Shown: piece by piece, positions 1 to 6,340 of the stretch
Layout: the number at the start of each line of letters is the position of its first letter
How positions within the stretch are numbered: position 1 is the stretch's first letter
Assembly: GCA_018268695.1 (NCBI GenBank)
Contig: JAFDWD010000239.1
Span: forward strand, 1 to 6,340
Reading direction: 5' to 3'
DNA from: Actinomycetota bacterium
GTDB taxonomy: Bacteria > Actinomycetota > Thermoleophilia > Solirubrobacterales > 70-9
DNA length: 6,340 bases
Notes under the pieces: model-generated
What the model saw: the letters and a program-made list of their open reading frames with translations, nothing else
Databases searched by the model: none
What the model was told of the DNA's origin: nothing
Made by a program: the position numbers and the translations under genes

Positions 1-1680
1 CAGATCGAGCTGGAGTCGAACTTCCCCTACCGCGAGACCGCCGACCAGATCGAGGCGATCGAAGCCGTCAAGGGCGACATGGAATCGGAGCGCCCGATGG
101 ATCGCCTGGTCTGCGGCGACGTCGGCTTCGGCAAGACCGAGGTGGCGCTGCGCGCGGCGGTGAAGGCGGCCGCCGACGGGCTCCAGGTGATGATGCTCGT
201 CCCGACGACGATCCTTGCCCAGCAGCACTGGGGAACCTTCAAAGAGCGTCTCGCCGACCTGCCGTTCCGGGTCGAGGGCATCTCCCGCCTGCGTCCGGCG
301 GCGGAGACGAAAGCCGTGCTGAAGGAGTTCGAGGAGGGCAAGGTCGACATCCTGATCGGCACGCATCGGCTGCTCTCGCGCGACGTCCGCGCCAAGGAAC
401 TGGGCCTGGTGATCGTCGACGAGGAGCAGCGCTTCGGGGTCAAGCAGAAGGAGCTGCTGCGCCAGCTGAAACTGAAAGTCGACGTGCTGGCGATGTCGGC
501 GACGCCGATCCCGCGCACGCTCCAGATGAGCCTCGCGGGCCTGCGCGACATCTCGGTGATCGAGACGCCGCCCGAGGGTCGCCGGCCGGTCCGCACCTAC
601 GTCGGCCCCTACGACGAGGCGCTGGTCAAAAAGGCGCTCTCGCGGGAGATCGAGCGCGGCGGCCAGGCCTTCGTCCTCCACAATCGGATCGACTCGCTGT
701 TCGAGGTCGCCGAGCGCCTCCGCGGCCTCGTCCCCGGCGCCCGCTTCCTCGAAGCGCACGGGCAGATGGACGAGCACACGCTGGAGGAGACGATGCTGGC
801 CTTCCTGCGCGGCGAGGCCGACGTGCTGGTGACGACGACGATCATCGAGTCCGGCCTCGACATCCCGACCGCGAACACGCTGATCGTCGAGCGCGCCGAC
901 CAGCTGGGCTTGAGCCAGGCCTACCAGATCCGCGGCCGGGTCGGCCGCTCTCGCGAGAGCTCCTACGCCTACATGCTCTATCCGAGCGCCGAGGCGCTGA
1001 CCGAGGACGCGGCGGCCCGCCTCTCCACCCTCGCCGACCACACCGAGCTCGGGAGCGGCTTCCGCATCGCGATGCGGGACCTCGACATCCGCGGCGCCGG
1101 CAACCTACTCGGCGACGAGCAGTCCGGCCACGTCGCCGCGGTCGGCTTCGAGCTTTACTGCCAGATGATCGACGAGGCGGTGGCCGAGGCCGCCGGCGAC
1201 GACGCCGACCGCGAGGGGGCGCCGGAGCCGGTCCGCCTCGACGTCCCCGTGGACGCCTACCTGCCGGCGACCTTCGTGCCCTTCGAGGCGGCGAAGATCG
1301 ACATCCACCGCCGCATCGTCGCCGCCCGCGAGCCGGGCCAGCTGCGCGCGATCCGCGACGAGCTCGACGACCGCTTCGGCCAGCTTCCGCCCCAGGCCGA
1401 GAACCTCCTCAAGCTCCAGCGCGCCCGGATCGAACTGGGCCTCGCCGGCGCCCGCGCGGTCGAGTTCCGCGGCGGCAAACTCACCGTCACCGGCGTCGAG
1501 CTCGACTCCACCGGCTCCGGCATCCTCTCCGAGCAGGTCGAGGGAGCCCTCTACGAATGGCGCGAGCACGCCGCCTCCCTCCGCGTCCCCGGCGATCCCG
1601 ACGAACGCCTCGAGGCGGTCCTGGCCCTTGCAGTCGCGTTGCGCGACGCAAAGCGGGCGGCGGAGCCGGCGGCGGCTTAG
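1..1680 (+). CDS. mfd: Transcription-repair coupling factor Mfd (C-terminal part, 5' truncated by window)
   Basis: Superfamily 2 DNA translocase that pushes stalled RNA polymerase off DNA and recruits UvrA. The frame is open from base 1, so the start lies outside; 559 residues are visible, about half of a typical Mfd of roughly 1150. Motifs in order (residues of the visible part): F-P-Y-x-E-T-x-D-Q at 8-16, Walker A GDVGFGKT at 39-46, Walker B/motif II DEEQ at 140-143, motif III SATPIPRTL from 166, motif V TTTIIESGLDIP at 278-289, and motif VI QIRGRVGRS at 309-317. The segment RGAGNLLGDEQSGH from 364 matches the translocation (TRG) region seen in Mfd and RecG. Residues from about 415 fit the C-terminal TRCF domain (D7) that autoinhibits UvrA binding. 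The protein ends in an Ala-rich tail and TAG. No frameshift or missing motif is seen. A RecG paralogue is unlikely because of the C-terminal domain and the DEEQ box. Confidence 0.97.
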   Translation, partial: QIELESNFPYRETADQIEAIEAVKGDMESERPMDRLVCGDVGFGKTEVALRAAVKAAADGLQVMMLVPTTILAQQHWGTFKERLADLPFRVEGISRLRPAAETKAVLKEFEEGKVDILIGTHRLLSRDVRAKELGLVIVDEEQRFGVKQKELLRQLKLKVDVLAMSATPIPRTLQMSLAGLRDISVIETPPEGRRPVRTYVGPYDEALVKKALSREIERGGQAFVLHNRIDSLFEVAERLRGLVPGARFLEAHGQMDEHTLEETMLAFLRGEADVLVTTTIIESGLDIPTANTLIVERADQLGLSQAYQIRGRVGRSRESSYAYMLYPSAEALTEDAAARLSTLADHTELGSGFRIAMRDLDIRGAGNLLGDEQSGHVAAVGFELYCQMIDEAVAEAAGDDADREGAPEPVRLDVPVDAYLPATFVPFEAAKIDIHRRIVAAREPGQLRAIRDELDDRFGQLPPQAENLLKLQRARIELGLAGARAVEFRGGKLTVTGVELDSTGSGILSEQVEGALYEWREHAASLRVPGDPDERLEAVLALAVALRDAKRAAEPAAA

Positions 1681-1709
1681 GTCGGGGGAAGGGACCAGGG
1701 TTTGCGGCA

Positions 1710-1735
1710 GCCCCGGCCGGGGCGGGCGGGACGGG
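1710..1735 (+). other. G-quadruplex motif overlapping a GC palindrome, just after mfd
   Basis: Thirty bases after the mfd stop, 1710-1723 is a perfect 14-nt palindrome (GCCCCGGCCGGGGC). It runs into GGGGCGGGCGGGACGGG at 1719-1735. This has four G-runs of at least three separated by loops of 1, 1 and 2 nt, which is the canonical intramolecular G4 pattern with very short loops. It sits on the non-template strand, so it would also be present in the mfd transcript. The palindrome hairpin and the quadruplex share bases 1719-1723 and would compete. Folding in the cell is not shown by sequence alone. Confidence 0.6.
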
Positions 1736-1744
1736 AGGACACAC

Positions 1745-1830
1745 TTCCTCATCAGGGTCCTGGCCGCTCGTGCACTTGAGCCGCCTATGGCGCGCTCAAG
1801 TGCACGAGCGACGGGTCGGGTGATGAGGAA
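1745..1830. repeat. Hairpin H1: long nested inverted repeat, copy 1 of a two-copy family
   Basis: The inner arms CGCTCGTGCACTTGAG (1765-1780) and CTCAAGTGCACGAGCG (1795-1810) are exact reverse complements over 16 bp. The stem continues inward by C1781-G1794 and, with C1793 bulged, 1782-1785 against 1789-1792, closing on a TAT loop. Outside it, TTCCTCATCA (1745-1754) and TGATGAGGAA (1821-1830) form a second perfect 10-bp stem, separated from the inner stem by a symmetric internal loop of 10 nt per side. Bases 1765-1832 align without gaps to 1910-1977. No T-tract follows, so a standard intrinsic terminator is unlikely. Confidence 0.85.
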
Positions 1831-1909
1831 CAGGTACGGAACCGCGGAGAAGGACACGGGACCCGCACGACCTGACACTTCCATGCGCCTTCTGTCGCAG
1901 GCAGGACGA

Positions 1910-1977
1910 CGCTCGCTGAGTTGGCAGCGCTATAGGGGGCTCAACTCAGCGAGCGACGGAGCCGCTCATGAAGAACA
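1910..1977. repeat. Hairpin H2: copy 2 of the H1 family, with a compensated stem
   Basis: Arms CGCTCGCTGAGTTG (1910-1923) and CAACTCAGCGAGCG (1942-1955) form 14 perfect base pairs around an 18-nt loop containing GCTATAGG. The element starts exactly 145 bp after the H1 inner stem and aligns to it over 68 nt with 45 identities by hand count. Shared parts are the outer CGCTCG/CGAGCG, CTAT in the loop, CTCAA, ACGG after the stem, and ATGARGAACA at the 3' flank. The 5-bp middle of the stem differs (TGCAC/GTGCA in H1, CTGAG/CTCAG here) while staying paired. The long outer stem of H1 is not clearly kept. Confidence 0.8.
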
Positions 1978-1991
1978 CCCACGAACGTGGA

Positions 1992-2062
1992 GGAAGGGTC
2001 CCGGAAGGGCAAAGAATTGACCCTCCCGTGCGCTCCTCGTGACCCTTCCGTGCGTCCTCCCC
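1992..2062. repeat. C/T-rich block with an imperfect 22-bp tandem duplication and a 9-bp inverted repeat
   Basis: Units 2019-2040 and 2041-2062 both read GACCCTyCCGTGCG followed by a C/T-rich end; 13 of the first 14 bases agree. A degenerate third start (CCCTCCCGACC) lies at 2067-2077. GGAAGGGTC at 1992-2000 is the exact reverse complement of GACCCTTCC at 2041-2049, and GGAAGGG recurs at 2003-2009. The block could fold as alternative hairpins. Function is unknown. Confidence 0.45.
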
Positions 2063-2078
2063 GAAACCCTCCCGACCT

Positions 2079-2128
2079 GGGCTGCTGATCGGCGACCTTA
2101 GGAGACCCGGGTCGCCGATCAGCAGCCC
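2079..2128. repeat. Hairpin H3: perfect 19-bp inverted repeat
   Basis: GGGCTGCTGATCGGCGACC at 2079-2097 and GGTCGCCGATCAGCAGCCC at 2110-2128 are exact reverse complements separated by a 12-nt loop. The stem sequence is unrelated to H1 and H2. The CCTTAGG spanning stem and loop loosely recalls CCTATGG in H1 and CTATAGG in H2. No T-tract follows on either strand. It may be a U-less terminator ahead of the foldase promoter, a protein-binding palindrome or another repeat family; the sequence does not decide. Confidence 0.85.
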
Positions 2129-2187
2129 CGGGCGACAGCTTTCCGCCCCACGCCGCACTCTTTAGCCCCCATTCAGGCCCTTTTCAC

Positions 2188-2193
2188 TATGCT
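2188..2193 (+). promoter_or_regulatory. Putative -10 hexamer TATGCT for the foldase gene (leaderless start)
   Basis: TATGCT fits the actinobacterial TANNNT -10 pattern and ends 9 nt before the GTG at 2203, so transcription would begin at or within a few bases of the start codon. No purine-rich Shine-Dalgarno lies between the two. No convincing -35 is visible at 16-18 nt spacing, which is common in Actinobacteria but leaves the call weak on its own. The same geometry recurs at eno, which strengthens it. Confidence 0.45.
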
Positions 2194-2202
2194 GCCCGCT
2201 CG

Positions 2203-3657
2203 GTGGGAGCCAAATCGGGGCGAAATAAACAGGGCGGCAGGGGCGGCCCGAAAAAATCGGGTGCGCCGCAGGCTAAGCGGAGCGGGCGCCCGAGCATGAC
2301 GCAGCAGCTCGGGCTGGTGCTGTTCGCGGGCGCCTTCATCGTCCTCTTCGTGGTCTTCGCGGTGGCCGAGGGCCTCGGCGCGCCGAGCGTCCCCGAGGGC
2401 GACATCGCGCTGATCAGCAGCGCGCCGGCGAAGTACGAACACATCTCCGAAGCCGACTACAAGAAGTCGCTCGAACAGCAGGAAACGCAGGCGGGCCTGA
2501 AAAAACCGCCGAAAGCCGGCTCCAAAAAAGAGGAAGAACTTCACGACGCGGCGATCGGCGAACTTCTGAACAGCGCCTGGATCTTCGGCGAGGCGGAAGA
2601 ACTGGGGATCAAGGTCACCCAGAAAGAAGTCGAAGCCGAACTCGCCAAAGTCAAAAAAGAAAGCTTCAAAACCGAAAAAGCCTGGCAGGAATTCCTCAAG
2701 GAATCGCACTTCACCGAGGAAGACGTGAACGAGCGACTGGAACTCCAGATCCTCTCCACGAAAATCCAGGAAAAGATCACCAACGAAACGCCGCCGCTGA
2801 CCGAAGCGGAACTCGAAAGCTATTACGAGGAAGAAAAGGCGAAACAGTTCACGAAACCGCCGACCCGCGACGTCCGCGTCGTCGTGAACGAAAACAAAAA
2901 GGAAGTCGAAGAAGCGCAGAAAGCGCTGGAAGCCGACAACTCGGCAGCCAGCTGGAAAAAAGTCACGAAAAAATACTCGCCGACGACCGCTGCGCAGGGC
3001 GGGCTCCAGAAAGAAATCTCCGAAGAATTCCTTCAGGAACCGCTGAAAAAAGACATCTTCAAATCGGAGACCGGCGAACTCATCGGTCCCGTCAAGCAGG
3101 CCAAAAGCTGGCTGTTGCTTGAAGTCGTCAAAGAGACGCCGAAAAAAGTCCAGACCTTCCCGGAAGTCAAAGCGACGATCGAACAGACGCTCGCGAGTGA
3201 ACGGCAGCAGAAGTACTTCACCGAATGGGTCGGCGAGAACTTCACCGCGAAGTGGACGTCGCGCACCCAGTGCGCCTCCGGCTTCACGACCGAACAGTGC
3301 GCCAACTACAAGGGCTCCGGACGTCCGGCCGGGGCCTCGGAAGCCTGCTACGAAGCCAATCCGAAAGTGCCTGCGAAAGAATGCCCCGCCCCGGTGGTGC
3401 AGAACCAGCCCGCGATCCCGGGCTCGGTCAGCCTGAAAACGCCGGAAGGCGAACGGAAAGTCCAGCGCCCGCGGCCGGAAGAAGTCAGCAAAGCCGCCAA
3501 AAAAGAAGCGGCTGAAGGGGCCGAAGGCGCCGCCGAAGGCGCGGAAGGCTCCGCCGAATCGGAAGCCGCCCAGAAAGCGGTCGAAGAAGCGGCCGCCAAA
3601 GCAGCCGAAGAAGCCGCCTCCAAAGGCGCTTCCGAAGGCAAGTCCAAAGGCGAATAG
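2203..3657 (+). CDS. Membrane-anchored SurA/PrsA-like foldase with degenerate parvulin domain
   Basis: Predicted extracytoplasmic folding factor of 484 residues. Residues 1-35 are Lys/Arg/Gly-rich, 36-55 form one hydrophobic segment (anchor or signal, possible AVA-E cleavage, no lipobox), and about 66-205 are charged, mostly helical and SurA_N-like. Residues about 222-310 resemble a PpiC/parvulin domain, with YSPTTAAQGG at 258-267 and GELIGPVKQ at 291-299. The usual parvulin histidines are absent: R-H-I-L reads RVVV (225-228) and G-Y-H reads S-W-L (302-304). Isomerase activity is therefore doubtful and a chaperone role more likely. Cysteines 357, 366, 382 and 394 could form two disulfides outside the cell. 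The tail from about 425 is an Ala/Glu/Lys/Gly repeat-like, probably disordered stretch. GTG 2203 is chosen for the -10 nine bases upstream; ATG 2296 (residue 32) would remove the basic N-terminus. Lys and Glu codons are mostly AAA and GAA, unlike the neighbours. Confidence 0.8.
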   Translation: MGAKSGRNKQGGRGGPKKSGAPQAKRSGRPSMTQQLGLVLFAGAFIVLFVVFAVAEGLGAPSVPEGDIALISSAPAKYEHISEADYKKSLEQQETQAGLKKPPKAGSKKEEELHDAAIGELLNSAWIFGEAEELGIKVTQKEVEAELAKVKKESFKTEKAWQEFLKESHFTEEDVNERLELQILSTKIQEKITNETPPLTEAELESYYEEEKAKQFTKPPTRDVRVVVNENKKEVEEAQKALEADNSAASWKKVTKKYSPTTAAQGGLQKEISEEFLQEPLKKDIFKSETGELIGPVKQAKSWLLLEVVKETPKKVQTFPEVKATIEQTLASERQQKYFTEWVGENFTAKWTSRTQCASGFTTEQCANYKGSGRPAGASEACYEANPKVPAKECPAPVVQNQPAIPGSVSLKTPEGERKVQRPRPEEVSKAAKKEAAEGAEGAAEGAEGSAESEAAQKAVEEAAAKAAEEAASKGASEGKSKGE

Positions 3658-3697
3658 CGCCCGACCGGGCAGACCGCGCGGGGGCGGGGGAGGCGAA

Positions 3698-5008
<1,311 letters not shown>

Positions 5009-5031
5009 GGCGCCCGGAGCGGGAATTTATG

Positions 5032-5065
5032 AAGGAGAAGCTCTGCCGGCAGCGTAGCTGCGGGC
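5032..5065 (+). promoter_or_regulatory. Distant Shine-Dalgarno AAGGAG with an intervening hairpin before the ftsB-like start
   Basis: AAGGAG at 5032-5037 is the only strong Shine-Dalgarno near ATG 5066, but it is 28 nt away. Between them GCAGC (5049-5053) and GCTGC (5057-5061) pair around a GTA loop. With G5048 bulged, C5046-C5047 pair with G5062-G5063, giving 7 bp. Folding out 5046-5063 leaves about 10 nt between AAGGAG and the ATG, within normal range. In-frame TGA at 5030-5032 excludes any start further upstream, and no ATG, GTG or TTG lies between. The mechanism is inferred. Confidence 0.35.
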
Positions 5066-5410
5066 ATGGCTTCGAACCGTCGCCCCCCGAAAAGGCGCCC
5101 CGCGGCGCGTCGTCCCGGCGCCCGCCGCTCGGCCAGCCGGATCAAATGGGACCGGGTCGGCCGCATCGCCCTGGTGCTGGTTCTGTTCGCCGTCGCCTAC
5201 AGCTACCTCAACCCGGCGATCGACCTGTTCAAGACCTACCAGTCGACGACCGCGGCGAAAGCCGAATTCCACGAGCTGCTGCGCGAAAACAAGCGCCTCC
5301 ACAAGGCCGTGCAGTCGGCCGACAAGCCGGCCGTGGTCGAGAGCACGGCGCGCAGGCAGGGGATGGTCGCCGAAGGCGAAACCCCCTTCGTGCTGCACGG
5401 CCTGAACTGA
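5066..5410 (+). CDS. ftsB: FtsB/DivIC-family septum formation initiator
   Basis: Small bitopic divisome protein of 114 residues, expected to join the FtsQ-FtsL-FtsB (DivIB-FtsL-DivIC) complex that activates septal peptidoglycan synthesis. Residues 1-30 are cytoplasmic and rich in Arg, Lys and Pro. Residues 31-47 (VGRIALVLVLFAVAYSY) form the single membrane span. Residues about 54-84 are a charged heptad-like helix suited to a coiled coil (LLRENKRLHKAV), and 95-110 (ARRQGMVAEGETPFVL) match the family's C-terminal motif of type AR-x-x-G-M-x-x-x-GE-x-P. Length and topology fit the family; DivIC and FtsB names are used interchangeably here. It follows eno by 57 nt, as in M. tuberculosis (eno-Rv1024), and is probably cotranscribed with it. 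ATG 5066 is the only usable start. Confidence 0.88.
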   Translation: MASNRRPPKRRPAARRPGARRSASRIKWDRVGRIALVLVLFAVAYSYLNPAIDLFKTYQSTTAAKAEFHELLRENKRLHKAVQSADKPAVVESTARRQGMVAEGETPFVLHGLN

Positions 5411-5416
5411 GGCCCG

Positions 5417-6340
5417 GTGCCTAGTTTCGGCTCCTACCTACTGGGAGCCGCCCAGCTCGTCGTCCTCGCCGGTGCCACGGGGTTCGCGGCCTGGATGCTG
5501 CGGGCGCGCCTGCTGCCGGGCTGGCGCGGGGCGCCGGCGCGGCTGGTCGAGGTGACGGTCGCGGTCGGCCTCGTGACCGTGGTGAGCGAGGTCCTCGGCA
5601 CCTTCGGGCTCCTCTACATCGGAGCGCTGATCCTCGCCATGGTGGCCGTGGCGTTTGCCGCGCGCCTCGTCCCGCAGGACCCGAGCGGCGGCCAGACCGC
5701 CCGCGGCGTCGACCCCGGCGTCCTCGCCTCGCTGGTCGTGATCGCGGTGATCGCGATCGTGGTCTTCGACTGGGCGGTGACCGCCAAGCACGCGCTCGAC
5801 GCCGGGATCTTCAACTTCGATTCGCTCTGGTACCACATGCCGTTCTCGGCGGACATGGTCCAGTCGCATTCGACGACCGGGATGCACCACGTCGAAACGG
5901 TCTTCGTCAACTGGTTCTACCCGCAGAACTCCGAGCTTCTGAACGCGCTCGGGATCCTCGCCACCGGCCGCGACACCCTCAGCCTCTTCATCAACTTCGG
6001 CTGGCTCGCCGTCGCCTTCCTCGCCGCCTACTGCGTGGGACGGCCCTACGGGCGGGGGATCCCGACGACGATCGTCGCGGCGATCCTGATCGGCTGCCAC
6101 ACCCTGGTCGTGCGCGAGCCGGGGGCGGCGAAGAACGACGTGATGGCCGCGGCGCTCCTGCTGGCCGGGATCGCGATCCTGATCGAGGCCTGGAACGCCC
6201 AGGAGAAGGAGCGGCGGGCGCTCTACGGATGGCCGCTCGCCGCCGCCGGGCTCGCAGTCGGCCTCGCCGCCGGCACCCGGCTCACGGTCTTCGCCTTCGC
6301 CGCCGCGCTCAGCGTCGTCGTCATCGTCCTCGCCCCCTCC
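5417..6340 (+). CDS. Multi-pass membrane protein, probable GT-C (ArnT/PMT-like) glycosyltransferase (3' end outside window)
   Basis: The frame is open from GTG 5417 to the last base, giving 308 residues without a stop. The product is strongly hydrophobic, with likely spans near residues 5-27, 46-64, 65-82 and 101-121 and several more beyond about 180. Between spans 4 and 5 lies a hydrophilic loop with FDSLWYHMP (134-142) and NWFYPQNSELLNALG from 165. In lipid-linked-sugar GT-C enzymes the first loop carries a catalytic acid, and D135 is a candidate. KNDVMAAALLLAG and AAGTRLTVFAF further on also resemble this superfamily. It would transfer sugar from a polyprenyl-phosphate donor to an envelope acceptor; the substrate cannot be told. 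The gap to the ftsB-like stop is 6 nt in the same frame, suggesting coupling; a weak GAGG (5409-5412) precedes the GTG. ATG at residue 27 is a less likely start because it would lose most of the first span. An uncharacterised transporter-like protein remains possible. Confidence 0.7.
   Translation, partial: MPSFGSYLLGAAQLVVLAGATGFAAWMLRARLLPGWRGAPARLVEVTVAVGLVTVVSEVLGTFGLLYIGALILAMVAVAFAARLVPQDPSGGQTARGVDPGVLASLVVIAVIAIVVFDWAVTAKHALDAGIFNFDSLWYHMPFSADMVQSHSTTGMHHVETVFVNWFYPQNSELLNALGILATGRDTLSLFINFGWLAVAFLAAYCVGRPYGRGIPTTIVAAILIGCHTLVVREPGAAKNDVMAAALLLAGIAILIEAWNAQEKERRALYGWPLAAAGLAVGLAAGTRLTVFAFAAALSVVVIVLAPS

Larger units (their letters stand above)
1681..2202. other. 522-bp structured non-coding region between mfd and the foldase gene
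   Basis: No convincing protein gene lies here. The open frames that cross it are Arg/Gly/Pro-rich and break up the hairpins without recognisable protein features. In order it holds a G-quadruplex motif (1719-1735), hairpin H1 (1765-1810, with an outer stem reaching 1745-1830), hairpin H2 (1910-1955), a C/T-rich block with tandem and inverted repeats (1992-2062), hairpin H3 (2079-2128) and a putative -10 hexamer (2188-2193). No T-tract follows any of the hairpins, so none is a canonical Rho-independent terminator. Transcription of mfd may still end here through U-less hairpins, but that is inference. Confidence 0.8.

Noticed and set aside
1628..2020. Plus-strand open frame (130 codons) across the end of mfd and H1/H2
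   Set aside because: It overlaps mfd in another frame, runs through the perfect hairpins and has no recognisable protein features.
1745..2128. H1-H3 as a CRISPR array or integron attC cluster
   Set aside because: There are no regularly repeated units with unique spacers, no cas or integrase gene, and no attC core sites. Only two units are related and their spacing has no third member.
1765..2128. H1-H3 as canonical Rho-independent terminators
   Set aside because: None is followed by a T-rich tract on either strand. A U-less termination role is possible but not supported by sequence alone.
2409..2418. Palindrome GCTGATCAGC inside the foldase gene, resembling part of the H3 stem
   Set aside because: It is a 10-bp coding match (Leu-Ile-Ser) easily expected by chance and lacks the rest of the H3 arms.
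5029..5424. Plus-strand frame starting MKEKLCRQ and overlapping the ftsB-like gene in another frame
   Set aside because: Although the ATG has a plausible GGAG, the product is Arg/Pro/Gly-rich without domains and fits an out-of-frame shadow. It is kept only as a possible competing start in the findings.
5438..6100. Minus-strand open frame (220 codons) rich in Asp, His and Arg
   Set aside because: It is antisense to a clear hydrophobic multi-span protein, and its composition is the mirror of Val/Leu/Ala codons.

Overview
This is a G+C-rich window that looks chromosomal and actinobacterial. The gene order mfd, (other genes), eno, ftsB-like matches the order known from Actinobacteria such as Mycobacterium tuberculosis. 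The proline/arginine-rich FtsB N-terminus and the style of the Cys-containing SurA/parvulin-like protein suggest a deep-branching actinobacterium, perhaps Thermoleophilia/Solirubrobacterales. That placement is inference, because no phylogenetic marker could be compared here. All genes lie on the + strand.

Layout. Positions 1-1680 hold the C-terminal half of Mfd, the transcription-repair coupling factor (5' end outside the window). Positions 1681-2202 are a 522-bp non-coding stretch packed with structure: a G-quadruplex motif, three long hairpins, and a short C/T-rich tandem block. Positions 2203-3657 encode a membrane-anchored SurA/PrsA-like foldase with a degenerate parvulin domain. Positions 3713-5008 encode a complete enolase with all catalytic residues. 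Positions 5066-5410 encode a small FtsB/DivIC-type divisome protein. From 5417 to the window end runs an open-ended multi-pass membrane protein resembling GT-C/ArnT-PMT-type glycosyltransferases.

How they fit together. These are housekeeping functions: repair of stalled transcription, extracytoplasmic folding, glycolysis, septation and probably envelope glycosylation. The foldase and eno each have a TANNNT -10-like hexamer ending exactly 9 nt before the start codon and no well-placed Shine-Dalgarno, so both may give leaderless mRNAs. The ftsB-like gene and the membrane protein (6-nt gap) probably follow eno in one transcript.

The most unusual part is the mfd/foldase intergenic region. Two hairpins exactly 145 bp apart align without gaps over 68 nt. 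They share their outer stem but differ in a 5-bp middle block, where changes on one arm are matched on the other. This looks like a diverged structured repeat family or structured RNA. A third 19-bp hairpin follows. I see no classical mobile element, CRISPR array, phage gene or defence system.
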